Assembly (NCBI RefSeq): GCF_014596915.1
Contig: NZ_JACVWU010000018.1
Span: 124,001-188,000, forward strand
From: Streptomyces sp. TRM68416
GTDB taxonomy: Bacteria; Actinomycetota; Actinomycetes; Streptomycetales; Streptomycetaceae
DNA: 64,000 nt
Direction of reading: 5' to 3'
Shown here: piece by piece, positions 43,947 through 53,435 of the stretch
How positions within the stretch are numbered: position 1 is the stretch's first letter
How the letters are laid out: the number at the start of each line of letters is the position of its first letter
Notes under the pieces: generated by a model
Database searches by the model: none
The model's input: only the letters and a program-made list of their open reading frames with translations
What the model was told of the DNA's origin: nothing
Position numbers and translations under genes: made by a program

Positions 43947-44315
43947 GTGCCGGACAATGGCTGTGTGCTGGAGATGACGCGCGAGGAGTTCGAGGAACTG
44001 GTCGCCGAGGCGCTGGACCGGATCCCGCCGGAGTTGACGCGGCTGATGGACAACGTCGCGGTGTTCGTCGAGGACGAACCGCCCGCGGACGATCCGGAGC
44101 TGCTCGGGCTCTACGAGGGGACGCCGTTGACGGATCGCGGGGAGTGGTACGCGGGTGTGCTGCCGGACCGGATCACGATCTACCGCGGGCCGACGCTGAG
44201 GATGTGTGAGTCGCGGGAGGACGTGGTCGCGGAGACCGAGGTGACGGTCGTGCATGAGATCGCGCATCACTTCGGGATCGACGATGCGCGTCTGCATGCC
44301 CTGGGGTATGGCTGA
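43947..44315 (+). CDS. zincin-like metallopeptidase (PF06262 type)
   Basis: A 122-aa protein with the HEIAHHFGID motif (HExxHxxG-x-D) near residue 103, typical of small actinobacterial minimal metalloproteases of unknown substrate. GTG starts at 43947 or 43965, or ATG at 43974 (MTREEFEELV), are all possible; conservation should start near the last. It is a soluble cytoplasmic protein, divergent from the phosphoesterase. Confidence 0.85.
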   Translation: MPDNGCVLEMTREEFEELVAEALDRIPPELTRLMDNVAVFVEDEPPADDPELLGLYEGTPLTDRGEWYAGVLPDRITIYRGPTLRMCESREDVVAETEVTVVHEIAHHFGIDDARLHALGYG

Positions 44316-44391
44316 GCGGGGCGCGTGTCCTCTTGTGGGCGGCGGGAGTTGGGCAGGTCGACTCCTTCACCCGCCCCGGAGGTGGCTGCCC

Positions 44392-44934
44392 GTGCGCCCC
44401 TTGTACGTACCCGTCCGTCTGGCCGCCACGGTCATGGCCGTCGCCGCTGCCGCCGGCTGTATGAGCGTGGGCGAGGACGGTGGTGGTGGGAGTGCCAAGC
44501 CGTCGCACTCCAAGGGGCACCGGGGCGGGGAGGCTCCGGACTGGGGGCCGGCGGCCTCGGGGGGTGGTGTCGGGTACGGGGGTGTGGTGGCCGACGGGGA
44601 GCGTGGGGACGGCAAGGGCGAGGGCAAGGACAAGCGGAAGGGCGAGGACGAGAGCGAGGAGTCGGCCTCTCCGTCGGCGTCGGTGTCGGCGCCGGTGAGC
44701 GGGGCTCCGGCGCCGGACAAGCCGGGCAGCACCGAGAAGCCGGTGGAGTCGGAGCCGACGAAGGCGCCGCCGGTGCCGTCGCGGCCGGCGGATCCGGAGC
44801 CGACGCCCACGCCGCCGGAGCCGACGCCGACCGCGGAGCCGACGCCCGCGGAGCCGTCGTCGTCGGCGCCGGGGGACGCGGGGCCGCAGTTGGTCCAGCG
44901 GGAGCCGGCGCCGGAGGCCGGATCGCCGGTGTGA
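44392..44934 (+). CDS. low-complexity lipoprotein
   Basis: A 180-aa protein. The GTG at 44392 after GGAGGTGG gives a short signal peptide ending in a lipobox (AVAAAAGC, Cys near residue 23). The mature part is almost entirely Gly/Lys/Glu-rich, then Pro/Ser/Thr/Glu-rich (PTPTPPEPTPTAEPTPAEP), with no folded domain visible. It is probably a flexible surface-anchored protein; no function can be assigned. Confidence 0.75.
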   Translation: MRPLYVPVRLAATVMAVAAAAGCMSVGEDGGGGSAKPSHSKGHRGGEAPDWGPAASGGGVGYGGVVADGERGDGKGEGKDKRKGEDESEESASPSASVSAPVSGAPAPDKPGSTEKPVESEPTKAPPVPSRPADPEPTPTPPEPTPTAEPTPAEPSSSAPGDAGPQLVQREPAPEAGSPV

Positions 44935-45143
44935 CCGAGGTCTAATGGGCTCGGTTTGCCTTCGGGGGTGGTGGGTGCGTATGGTGGTAGATCGTTTGAT
45001 CCCATTTGCCCGGCGCCACTGCAGAGCGCGCCGTGTGGCGCGTACTCTCCCTTGCCGTGGCTGACCGCATAGAGGCGGTCGTATTGCGAATCACGGAGTT
45101 GACGGGCGCGTGCCGACGAGACTCCGGAAGGTTTCGCATACGC

Positions 45144-47210
45144 ATGTCCATTTCCAGTACTGATCACGTCGTCGTGCCCGAGAACGGCGAGAACGACGAG
45201 ACCGGCACCCCCGAGATCACGTTCGCCGATCTCGGTCTGCCCGAGACCGTCGTGCGCAAGCTCGCGCAGAACGGCGTGACCACCCCCTTCCCGATCCAGG
45301 CCGCGACCATCCCGGACGCGCTGGCGGGCAAGGACATCCTGGGCCGTGGTCGCACCGGCTCCGGCAAGACGCTCTCCTTCGGCCTGCCGACCCTGGCCCG
45401 GCTGACGGGCGGGCGCACCGAGAAGCACAAGCCGCGCGCGGTCATCCTCACGCCGACCCGCGAGCTGGCGATGCAGGTCGCGGACGCCCTCCAGCCCTAC
45501 GGCGACCAGGTCGGCCTGAAGATGAAGGTCGTCTGCGGCGGTACCTCCATGGGCAACCAGATCTACGCCCTCGAGCGCGGCGTGGACATCCTGGTCGCCA
45601 CGCCGGGCCGGCTGCGCGACATCATCAACCGCGGCGCCTGTTCCCTGGAGAACGTCGAGGTCGCCGTGCTGGACGAGGCCGACCAGATGTCCGACCTGGG
45701 CTTCCTGCCCGAGGTCACCGAGCTGCTGGACCAGGTTCCGGCGGGCGGCCAGCGGATGCTGTTCTCCGCCACGATGGAGAACGAGATCAAGACGCTCGTC
45801 GACCGGTACCTGAGCGACCCGGTCCTGCACGAGGTCGACGCCGCCCAGGGCGCGGTGACGACCATGTCGCACCACATCCTCATCGTGAAGCCCAAGGACA
45901 AGGCGCCGGTCACGGCCGCGATCGCCTCCCGCAAGGGCCGCACGATCATCTTCGTCCGCACCCAGCTGGGCGCCGACCGTGTCGCGGAGCAGCTGCGTGA
46001 GTCCGGTGTGAAGGCCGACGCGCTGCACGGCGGTATGACGCAGGGTGCGCGGACGCGGACGCTGGCGGACTTCAAGGACGGCTACGTCAACGTCCTGGTC
46101 GCCACCGACGTCGCCGCCCGCGGTATCCACGTCGACGGCATCGACCTGGTGCTGAACGTGGACCCGGCCGGTGACCACAAGGACTACCTGCACCGTGCCG
46201 GCCGCACGGCCCGCGCCGGCCGCACCGGCACGGTCGTGTCGCTGTCGCTGCCGCACCAGCGCCGGCAGATCTTCCGGCTGATGGAGGACGCGGGCGTCGA
46301 CGCCGGGCGTCACATCATCCAGGGGGGTGCCGCCTTCGACCCGGAGGTCGCCGAGATCACCGGCGCCCGTTCGATGACCGAGGTGCAGGCCGAGTCCGCG
46401 GGCAACGCGGCGCAGCAGGCCGAGCGCGAGGTCTCCCACCTCACCAAGCAGCTGGAGCGTGCGCAGCGGCGTGCGGCCGAGCTGCGCGAGGAGGCTGACC
46501 GTCTGGTGGCCCGGGTCGCCCGCGAGCGCGGCGAGGACCCGGAGGCCGCGGTGGCCGAGGCGCAGGCGGCTGCGGCCGCGGCCGAGGTCGCGGTGCCGGA
46601 GCAGCCGGTGGCGCAGGACGCGGACCGGGGCGAGCGTACCTTCGAGCGTCGTGATGACCGTGGCGGCCGTTCCTTCGAGCGTCGTGACAACGACCGTGGC
46701 GGCTTCCGCCGTGACGAGCGTGGCGGCTCCTTCGAGCGTCGCGACGACCGTGGCGGCCGTTCCTTCGAGCGCCGCGACAACGACCGCGGTGGCCGTTCCT
46801 TCGAGCGTCGTGATGACCGTGGTGGCCGTTCGTTCGAGCGTCGTGACAACGACCGTGGTGGCTTCCGCCGTGACGACCGTGGCGGCTCCTTCGAGCGTCG
46901 CGACGACCGTGGCGGCCGTTCCTTCGAGCGCCGCGACAACGACCGCGGTGGCCGTTCCTTCGAGCGCCGCGATGACCGTGGTGGCCGTTCCTTCGAGCGT
47001 CGCGACGACCGTGGCGGCCGTTCCTTCGAGCGCCGTGACGACCGTGGCGGCCACCGTGGCAGCGACCGTCCGTTCAACCGCGACCGCCAGGGCGACCGCC
47101 CCGGCTTCCGCTCCGGCGGCCACGAGCGCCCCTACGGCCGCCGTGACGACCACCGCGGCGGCTCCTTCGGGCGCCGCGAGGACAAGCCCCGCTGGAAGCG
47201 CAACGGCTGA
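45144..47210 (+). CDS. DEAD-box RNA helicase with Arg/Gly-rich repeat tail
   Basis: A 688-aa protein. The helicase core (about residues 25-420) has the Q motif, GRGRTGSGKT, PTRELA, TPGRL, LDEADQM (DEAD), SATM, TDVAARGI and HRAGRTARAG. A coiled-coil-like Ala/Glu/Arg segment follows (residues 420-490), and then a long repeat tail built from RSFERRDDRGG units. Such tails bind RNA and help form ribonucleoprotein assemblies. The ATG at 45144 (MSISSTDHVVV) is preferred over the upstream frame from 45006. A 200-nt leader with small hairpins precedes it, and cold or growth regulation through the leader is possible. Confidence 0.94.
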   Translation: MSISSTDHVVVPENGENDETGTPEITFADLGLPETVVRKLAQNGVTTPFPIQAATIPDALAGKDILGRGRTGSGKTLSFGLPTLARLTGGRTEKHKPRAVILTPTRELAMQVADALQPYGDQVGLKMKVVCGGTSMGNQIYALERGVDILVATPGRLRDIINRGACSLENVEVAVLDEADQMSDLGFLPEVTELLDQVPAGGQRMLFSATMENEIKTLVDRYLSDPVLHEVDAAQGAVTTMSHHILIVKPKDKAPVTAAIASRKGRTIIFVRTQLGADRVAEQLRESGVKADALHGGMTQGARTRTLADFKDGYVNVLVATDVAARGIHVDGIDLVLNVDPAGDHKDYLHRAGRTARAGRTGTVVSLSLPHQRRQIFRLMEDAGVDAGRHIIQGGAAFDPEVAEITGARSMTEVQAESAGNAAQQAEREVSHLTKQLERAQRRAAELREEADRLVARVARERGEDPEAAVAEAQAAAAAAEVAVPEQPVAQDADRGERTFERRDDRGGRSFERRDNDRGGFRRDERGGSFERRDDRGGRSFERRDNDRGGRSFERRDDRGGRSFERRDNDRGGFRRDDRGGSFERRDDRGGRSFERRDNDRGGRSFERRDDRGGRSFERRDDRGGRSFERRDDRGGHRGSDRPFNRDRQGDRPGFRSGGHERPYGRRDDHRGGSFGRREDKPRWKRNG
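46638..47052 (+). repeat. hierarchical coding repeat (RSFERRDDRGG units)
   Basis: About 13 tandem 24-36-nt units encode [RS]FERRD(N)DRGG and FRRDxRGG. They are arranged as two nearly identical blocks of about 160 nt plus three terminal single units, which indicates recent expansion by slippage or unequal exchange inside the helicase gene. Confidence 0.85.
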
Positions 47211-47221
47211 CGCCTGTTGAC

Positions 47222-47263
47222 CCGGAAGGGCCCGTACGACTCCTGTCGTACGGGCCCTTCCGG
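47222..47263. terminator. terminator after the DEAD-box helicase gene
   Basis: A 19-bp perfect stem (CCGGAAGGGCCCGTACGAC, 47222-47240, and its complement at 47245-47263) with a TCCT loop lies 11 bp after the stop codon. Confidence 0.85.
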
Positions 47264-47444
47264 CGTTCCGGGGCGGAGTGGCTGTCGGCGTAGTAACGGC
47301 TTTCTCCACGGCACCGATCCACTACCGGAAGCTATGTGACGGTTGTTAACATCCGTTGCCTTTGCTTCGCGTGGGAGAGCGTGACCGGGGGGTCTCGACA
47401 CGGTCGCCACCATGCCTGCCTCACTTTTCCCTGGGGAGGGACCC

Positions 47445-49568
47445 TTGACCCGGCATGCCCGGATCGCACTGACTCTCGTGAGCCTGGCCGCTTTGTCCGC
47501 CGGCTCGCTGACCACCGCGGGCCCGGCGGCCGCGGAGACGACACCTACGCCCATTCAGACGGACGGCGTGTGGGGGATCGACTACGCGGGCGGCTTTCTG
47601 AGCACCGTGGAGAACACACCGAGCGGATACCAGTGGGTGGTCGGCCGTCAGATCTCACCGGACGGCTCCACGGTGCTGGAGAAGACCAGCAGAGGTTACG
47701 CCGACGAATACGCGGGGGGCAGCCATCTGCAGCGGGTGCCGTGCGAGGCCGGGGCACGGGGGTGTGTGCCCATGCGCTCCTTCGGCAACACCTGGGTCGG
47801 CTACTTCATGGAGGACGGCGCCGGCAAGCAGGTCGCTCAGATCCATCTCACCGAGAACTCGATGAGCGGGACGGACGAGCCGGTGGTGACCGGCGGCCGT
47901 TTCGTGGACGCCACCGGGCGCTACTACGTCTACAACGCCGCTTCCACCGGCAAGCAGTACGTCGACGACGTCGACCACTACCGGTGGACGGACGTGCGGC
48001 GGACCCGTTCCGTCACCGCCGCCTCCGTGTGGGGTTCGCGGCTGTGGACGCCGGGCTCGGGCAACGGGGCCGTCACCGCGTACGACCTGGAGGCGAAGAA
48101 GACGGTCCAGACCGTCGCCACGGGCGCGCCGTGCACCGTCAAGGAGCTCCAAGTCGTCGGCCGTTGGATCTACTGGAACTGCGGTCCGACGGGCGCCGCG
48201 GGCGTGTACGACCGCACGGCGAAGAAGGCCGTCAAGGTTCCGTCCGGTCCGGCGCTGGTCGGCGACGGTTACCTCGTCCGGCACGACCGCACGGCCGGAA
48301 AGCTGATGCTGACGGACTACCACACCGGGACGGCCGCGCCCGCCCGTGCCGTCGCCGACCTCCCGGCCGGAACCACCGCCGACCAGCGGCGACTGTCCTG
48401 GACCGTGGACAAGTTCGGCGGTGACATCGCGTACGTCGACCAGGACAAGGCGATCCGGATCGTGCCGAGCGGTGTGCCGTCGCAGCCGCTGGCGAAGATC
48501 GAGTCGGACGTGGCCGGCGACGCGGTGGACCCGACCGGCCGCAACGGCGTCGACTACTGGGACAGCTTCTGGCAGCTCAACAAGCCCGCGAACTGGACCT
48601 TCACCGTGAAGGACGCCCAGGGGCGCGTCGAGCGCACGATCAAGGGCAGCGGTGCGTCCATCGACCTGAGCTGGGACCTGGAGACGGGCGCGGGCACCTA
48701 CCCGTACAACGGCCGCAAGACCTGGACCCTGACGGCCAACGCCGTCGAAGGAAGCGGCACGTACACCACGGGCGGGACGATCGGCTACAACGGCGGTCGG
48801 CAGGGCCACCACGACCAGGGGTACTACAGCTACGGCGAGCTGGTCACGCTCAACTCGTCGGGCACCCTGACCTTGCACTACACCGAGGGCAAAGGCGCCT
48901 TCAACTGGAAGCGGTCCGCTTCCGGCTGGCCCGCCGGGACCGTCGCCGTCCCCTTCGGGGACATGGGCAAGGACCGGTGCGCCGAGATGCTGATGCGCAT
49001 GCCGAACGGCGAGCTGCGCCGGTACGCGGGCAAGTGCGGGGCGTCGTACACCCCGTCGAGCAGCCACACCTCCCTCGGCACCGGCTGGAAGGCGTACAAC
49101 GTCCTCACCGCGCCCGGCGACCTGACCGGTGACGGCCGGGTCGACCTGCTGGCCCGCAAGGCGTCCACGGGTGACATTTTCCTGTTCGCCAACGACGGCG
49201 CCGGGAAACTGAAGGCAGGGGTCAAGATCCGTACGGCGTGGACCGGTTACACGAAGATCGTGGGCGCCGGGGACTTCACCGGGGACGGCATCGGCGACGT
49301 GCTCGCACGGGACAGGGCCGGGACGCTGTGGCGTTACGACGGTACGGGGACCGGGCTGCTGAAGAACCGGGTGAAGCTGGCCGCCGCCTGGGGCGGGTCG
49401 TACAACGCGATCGTCGGGGTCGGGGACATCACCGGAGACGGGAAGAACGATCTCGTCGCCCGGGACACCGCGGGCAACCTCTACCGCAACAACGGTGACG
49501 GCAAGGGGTCGTTCGGGGCGCGGGTGAAGATCGCGAGCGGTTGGCAGGGCTACAAGGGGGTCTTCTAG
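47445..49568 (+). CDS. secreted FG-GAP/VCBS-repeat protein
   Basis: A 707-aa exported protein. The TTG at 47445 has GGGGAGGG 5 nt upstream and gives a compact signal peptide (RHARIALTLVSLAALSAGSL... cleaved after AAA). An ATG at 47412 would lengthen it without a ribosome binding site. Residues 40-350 look like a beta-propeller-type sequence. The C-terminal 200 residues hold three FG-GAP/VCBS repeats with Ca-binding-like loops DLTGDGRVDLL, DFTGDGIGDVL and DITGDGKNDLV. Such proteins are common in streptomycetes; the partner or substrate is unknown. Confidence 0.86.
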   Translation: MTRHARIALTLVSLAALSAGSLTTAGPAAAETTPTPIQTDGVWGIDYAGGFLSTVENTPSGYQWVVGRQISPDGSTVLEKTSRGYADEYAGGSHLQRVPCEAGARGCVPMRSFGNTWVGYFMEDGAGKQVAQIHLTENSMSGTDEPVVTGGRFVDATGRYYVYNAASTGKQYVDDVDHYRWTDVRRTRSVTAASVWGSRLWTPGSGNGAVTAYDLEAKKTVQTVATGAPCTVKELQVVGRWIYWNCGPTGAAGVYDRTAKKAVKVPSGPALVGDGYLVRHDRTAGKLMLTDYHTGTAAPARAVADLPAGTTADQRRLSWTVDKFGGDIAYVDQDKAIRIVPSGVPSQPLAKIESDVAGDAVDPTGRNGVDYWDSFWQLNKPANWTFTVKDAQGRVERTIKGSGASIDLSWDLETGAGTYPYNGRKTWTLTANAVEGSGTYTTGGTIGYNGGRQGHHDQGYYSYGELVTLNSSGTLTLHYTEGKGAFNWKRSASGWPAGTVAVPFGDMGKDRCAEMLMRMPNGELRRYAGKCGASYTPSSSHTSLGTGWKAYNVLTAPGDLTGDGRVDLLARKASTGDIFLFANDGAGKLKAGVKIRTAWTGYTKIVGAGDFTGDGIGDVLARDRAGTLWRYDGTGTGLLKNRVKLAAAWGGSYNAIVGVGDITGDGKNDLVARDTAGNLYRNNGDGKGSFGARVKIASGWQGYKGVF

Positions 49569-49883
49569 CCGCCGGTTTTCCGTCACGCCAGTGGCGCATC
49601 ATCAGCAGGCGGACGCCGGTCGCGGCGGCATGGCTCGACATGATCACGGCCCTGTTCATGCTGCCGCAGGTGTCCCCGGTCGGCTGGGAGACGATCCGCT
49701 GTGCGCCGGTCGCCGTGCCGGCTGCCTCGGATTCGTCTCGGTTCGTCTCGGTCTCGTGGGCGCCGGGAGCACGCTGTGCGGGCTCATTCCAGCGCGCTAC
49801 ACCATCGCCGACGCGGCCGTGGTCCCGATACCCGATCGGAGACACGGCCGGGTCCGGCTATGCTCGGGGTGGCAACATCGCCT
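49569..49883. other. gene-free stretch before tRNA-Lys
   Basis: 315 bp with no supported gene. The overlapping short ORFs lack ribosome binding sites and family features. It should hold the tRNA-Lys promoter; no other structure is apparent. Confidence 0.6.
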
Positions 49884-49956
49884 GGGCCCTTAGCTCAATT
49901 GGCAGAGCAGTGGACTTTTAATCCATTGGTTGTGGGTTCGAGTCCCACAGGGCCTA
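49884..49956 (+). tRNA. tRNA-Lys (TTT)
   Basis: A 73-nt cloverleaf. The acceptor is GGGCCCT/AGGGCCT with a terminal G-U pair, and the anticodon stem GTGGA/TCCAT closes the loop CTTTTAA (TTT). TTCGAGT is the T loop. No CCA is encoded. Confidence 0.95.
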
Positions 49957-50246
49957 CGGTGCGGGTGACGGGGGTGTCCCCTCGGACCTGCTGCGCAGCG
50001 CCTGATTCGGCTTCGGTCGGGTCGGGCGCTGCTTCGTTCTCGGGTGTTCTGGCCGGAAGGTGCGCGAACCGCCGGATCACTGTTCAGGAACGGCGTTCGG
50101 GCCGTGTGTTGCGCGATCGGTTGGGATGCGGCCGCTCAGGGTTGATCGGCGGCATTGATCGGCCGGTGATGCGGGCTTTCTGATCAATCCTGCGCCGCGG
50201 AGATTCGGTTGTGCCCGAATCCAACCGGACAGAAAGGAGCGGAGTC

Positions 50247-50660
50247 GTGTTCCGTTCGCTCCGCAAGAGACTCACCGGCGTCCTGGCCGTGGCCGCTCTC
50301 GCGGGTGGGGCGCTGACCCTGGCCGCGGGGGAGGCCAGTGCCGTGCCTGTGCCCAACCCGCCGTGCCATTCCCCCGTCTTCACCGCCTGCGTGGCGATCT
50401 CCAACCACAGCGTGGACGCGTACAGCTGGCGTATCAGTGTCACCGAGCCCAACGGCCACCGGTGGAACCGGTGCCTCCAGGGCGGCCGGCCGCACAGTAC
50501 GAGCCACTGGACGAACGTGTGGTTCTCCAACAGCGACAAGGTCTCGCTGACTGCCTACCGTGGCGGGAACTGCGAGGGCTGGAGCAGGAACGACGACTGG
50601 TGGGGCGACTGGCGCTCGACCCAGGACCAGTACCACATGATCGTCGTCAACAGGCACTGA
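50247..50660 (+). CDS. small secreted protein, unknown family
   Basis: A 137-aa exported protein. The GTG at 50247 with AAGGAG upstream gives a signal peptide (RSLRKRLTGVLAVAALAGGA... cut after ASA). The mature 105 residues are rich in Trp (8) and polar residues and have four Cys, which could form two disulphides. No family is recognised. Its stop overlaps the ATG at 50660 that opens the frame of the next gene, although the better start for that gene lies downstream. Confidence 0.7.
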   Translation: MFRSLRKRLTGVLAVAALAGGALTLAAGEASAVPVPNPPCHSPVFTACVAISNHSVDAYSWRISVTEPNGHRWNRCLQGGRPHSTSHWTNVWFSNSDKVSLTAYRGGNCEGWSRNDDWWGDWRSTQDQYHMIVVNRH

Positions 50661-50734
50661 TGGCCGTCGTGCGCAGCTCGCGCGACCGGACCCCTCTCTC
50701 CCCGTTTCCCCTCTCCTCGCATGGAGCCACCCAA

Positions 50735-51385
50735 GTGCGTCCCCACACTCCGACGACCCCCGAGACAGCAGCGGCCGTCAGCAGGACGAAGAAGAAGCGT
50801 CGCTGGCCGGTGCCCCTGTTGAGCCTGTGTCTCGCCCCGCTCGTGCTGCTGGCCTCGCCGGGCCCCGCCGCGGCGGACACCTGGTGCTGGAAGCCGAACG
50901 GCTACGACATAGCCAAGGGCGACACGACCTGGGCGAAGGCCCAGACCCAGGCACGCAACACCTGGCAGGACTGGGTGTGGCGCGGACCCACGTTCCGCTG
51001 CCCCACGAACGTTCCCGGCTGTTCCTACGCCTGGGGCGAGCAGAAGACGACCGGCTGGCAGTGGTCGGTCGGCCTCAGCGTCAGCAACCCGATCCCGTAC
51101 CTCAACCAGGTGCTCGCCGGCGTCACCCCCTCCTACGGTCGCAACGGGGCCACGTCCACCACGTTCACCTTCACCACGAACCTGAGCCCGGGCCAGTACG
51201 CCCAGCCGCTCCAAGTGGTGGAGCGTCGCTGGACGCAGGGCACCTTCGTCGGCGCCTTCCGCACCGACCACTCCAGCTGCGGGCAGGGCAAGGAGCGGTA
51301 CTGGTGGGACGGCAACTACCAGTGGGGTCACTGGCAGTCCAATCTCAGGGTCAACGACTACGGCACGTACCACGTCTGGCGCTGA
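50735..51385 (+). CDS. secreted protein, unknown family
   Basis: A 216-aa exported protein starting at GTG 50735 (GGAG 8 nt upstream); an ATG at 50660 would add 25 residues. A Lys/Arg-rich n-region (RTKKKRRW) and hydrophobic core precede the AAA-D cleavage site. The mature part is Trp/Tyr/Thr-rich with beta-strand-like stretches (TSTTFTFTTNLSPGQYAQPL) and four Cys. The amphipathic Thr-rich strands recall secreted beta-sheet toxins or lectins, but no motif supports a firm call. It is tandem to another small secreted protein. Confidence 0.7.
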   Translation: MRPHTPTTPETAAAVSRTKKKRRWPVPLLSLCLAPLVLLASPGPAAADTWCWKPNGYDIAKGDTTWAKAQTQARNTWQDWVWRGPTFRCPTNVPGCSYAWGEQKTTGWQWSVGLSVSNPIPYLNQVLAGVTPSYGRNGATSTTFTFTTNLSPGQYAQPLQVVERRWTQGTFVGAFRTDHSSCGQGKERYWWDGNYQWGHWQSNLRVNDYGTYHVWR

Positions 51386-51471
51386 CCGCTCCAGGCCTGC
51401 CCGGCCCCGGTGTCCCCGCACCGGGGCCGGGTCCTTCCCCTCCGGCTTCCGACCTCGTGAGGAATACCAAG

Positions 51472-52110
51472 ATGCCCCCGCGCCGTCTCCCCCGTGCCGC
51501 CCTGTCCGCGGCCGCCGCTGTCCTGTGCGGGCTGCTGGCCTCCTGCTCCACCGGCGGCGCATCGTCGGCCACGGCCGATGCTTCCCCGGCCGGTGCCGGT
51601 CGTACGGCCGTCTCGCCCGACCCCGCCGTCACTCCCTCCGGCAGCTCCTCGCCCAAGACCCTGCCGCCTTCCCCTCTGTGCACGGTCCTCGACCGGTCCG
51701 TCGCCCGGCAGGTGCTGGTCGATCCGAAGCAGGCCCCGCGCCTGGCGCCCGGCAAGGGCACGGCCCTCGACTCGTGCAGCTACACGTCCGGCGACGGAAC
51801 CGCCATGCTGACCCTCAACCCCTCCGACCGCTCCTACGCCGCCGAACTCTCCGCCGCGCACAGCCTGGTCCGCGACCCCGCGTCCGCGGGCCTGCGCGAC
51901 GTGAGGTTCACCGAGGTCGCGGGGCTGGGGCAGGGCGCCTTCAGAGAGCGCGCCCATGTGCTGCAGCCGAAGCAGAACGTCGCCTACGCGGTATGGCGCG
52001 CGGCTTCCAGGACCTGGGTGCTCACCCTCGCCGACACCAGCAGCAGGGCGCCGGGCGACGAGCGCCTGGTGCCCCTGGCCCGGAAGATCACCCCCCGGCT
52101 CCCCGGCTGA
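51472..52110 (+). CDS. lipoprotein, DUF3558-like
   Basis: A 212-aa lipoprotein. The signal peptide ends in the lipobox LLASC (Cys25). A Ser/Thr/Pro-rich spacer precedes a globular part with LCTVLDRSVARQVLVDP, a central SCSYTSGDGTAMLTL and a C-terminal VWRAASRTWVLTLAD. This arrangement resembles actinobacterial DUF3558 lipoproteins of unknown function. GAGGAA precedes the ATG at 51472. Confidence 0.75.
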   Translation: MPPRRLPRAALSAAAAVLCGLLASCSTGGASSATADASPAGAGRTAVSPDPAVTPSGSSSPKTLPPSPLCTVLDRSVARQVLVDPKQAPRLAPGKGTALDSCSYTSGDGTAMLTLNPSDRSYAAELSAAHSLVRDPASAGLRDVRFTEVAGLGQGAFRERAHVLQPKQNVAYAVWRAASRTWVLTLADTSSRAPGDERLVPLARKITPRLPG

Positions 52111-52204
52111 CCCCGTCGTCGATCGCTCCGGCCCCGGCATCCGAACGGGGCCACGCCGGTCGCCACCAAACGGTCGGGACCGGTTTTCGATGTTGATGTC
52201 CGGA

Positions 52205-53224
52205 TCAGCTGCGTCTGCTCTCGCGCACCGTGCAGGTGCCCGTGTCGGCGGGGCACCAGTGGGTGCGCCCGCCGACCAGGTGGAGTTCGAGGTCGGCGTC
52301 GCGCATGCCGTTCGCGTCCAGGGCGGCGCGCAGGGCGGTCGGTGCGGGCTGCGGGGGCAGGCCGAGGACGCCGATGACGACGATGCCGTTGCGGGCCTCG
52401 ACGGAGGCGATCTGCCACTGTCGGTCGGCCGCCCAGCGCTCGGCGACCGGGCGGGCGTTCGCGGCGAGCGCGCGGTCCCGGGCCACGGAGACGGTGCCGG
52501 CGGTGAGGGGCACCGCGACGAGCACCACCACGCACGCGACGGAGGCCAGCGTCCTGCCGCGGAACTGTCCGACGCGCAGGTTCGCCCGTTCGGCGCCCGC
52601 TCTGACCCCGTAGACCAGGAACACCACGGTTCCCGTGGCCACGATGGCGGCCACGTTGGTGGCGAACAGCAGCGCCGACTGGCCGGCGTCGTGGTAGCGG
52701 CGCACGGTGATCAGCAGTCCGGTGACGGCCAGCGGGGGCACCAGGGAGATGGCGATCGCGACGCCGGGCAGGGTGTCGGAGATGTCGGCGCGTACGAGCG
52801 CGAAGGCGCCGACCGTGCCCGTGGCCAGCGCGGCAAGCAGGTCGATGAGCCGAGGGCTGATCCGTGAGGCCACCTGGCTGTTGGAGGCGAACGCGTCCGG
52901 CGGGGCGGCGATCCAGCCCAGCAGCATCCCGACCGCCACCACGGCCAGGGCGCCTCCCGTCACCAGCAGCACACAGCGGGCGACCTGGTGACGGTCGGCC
53001 AGCACCAGGGCGAGGGCGCAGCCCAGGATCGGCGTCATCAGCGGGGCGACGATCATCGCCCCGATCACGGTCGCCGTCGAGTCGCCGACCACCCCGGCGC
53101 TCGCGATGACGGCGGCGAGCACCAGCAGGCCCCAGAACCGGGTCGAGCTCGGGCTGCGCGGGTCGCGCTCGATGAACAGGGTGTCCGTCATGCGCTGGGC
53201 GGCGACCGCGTCGACCTCGGCCAT
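52205..53224 (-). CDS. DUF389 family membrane protein
   Basis: A 339-aa protein with about six membrane segments. DUF389 signatures are visible: GVVGDSTATVIGAMIVAPLMTP near residue 48 and PGVAIAISLVPPLAVTGLL in the middle. A soluble C-terminal domain follows. The biochemical role of the family is unknown. It is transcribed leftward on its own. Confidence 0.87.
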   Translation of the reverse strand: MAEVDAVAAQRMTDTLFIERDPRSPSSTRFWGLLVLAAVIASAGVVGDSTATVIGAMIVAPLMTPILGCALALVLADRHQVARCVLLVTGGALAVVAVGMLLGWIAAPPDAFASNSQVASRISPRLIDLLAALATGTVGAFALVRADISDTLPGVAIAISLVPPLAVTGLLITVRRYHDAGQSALLFATNVAAIVATGTVVFLVYGVRAGAERANLRVGQFRGRTLASVACVVVLVAVPLTAGTVSVARDRALAANARPVAERWAADRQWQIASVEARNGIVVIGVLGLPPQPAPTALRAALDANGMRDADLELHLVGGRTHWCPADTGTCTVRESRRS

Positions 53225-53435
53225 GGTCAGGTGTCCTTCCGGTGGCGGGCGGGCACGGGGGCGGGCGGCCGGTGCTCCTCCGTCTCGGGCGGGCCGGGTC
53301 CGGTAGCGCCGTACGAGAGGGTCGGCCGGACAGGTCCGCCGTGCGTGCCTCCTCGGTTGCCGGGTGCTCCGTATCAGCCCAGCGCCGCGGGCGCGTGGGC
53401 GCGAGCGGGGTTACGCCGTCGGGGGAGGCGGTCGG

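Noticed and set aside
44367..47309. A 980-codon minus-strand open frame opposite the DEAD-box helicase
   Set aside because: Its sequence is repetitive Val/Thr/Ala and mirrors the helicase codons; no ribosome binding site or domain is seen.
49541..49921. A 126-codon ORF running into tRNA-Lys
   Set aside because: No ribosome binding site, poor codon bias, and overlap with the tRNA gene.
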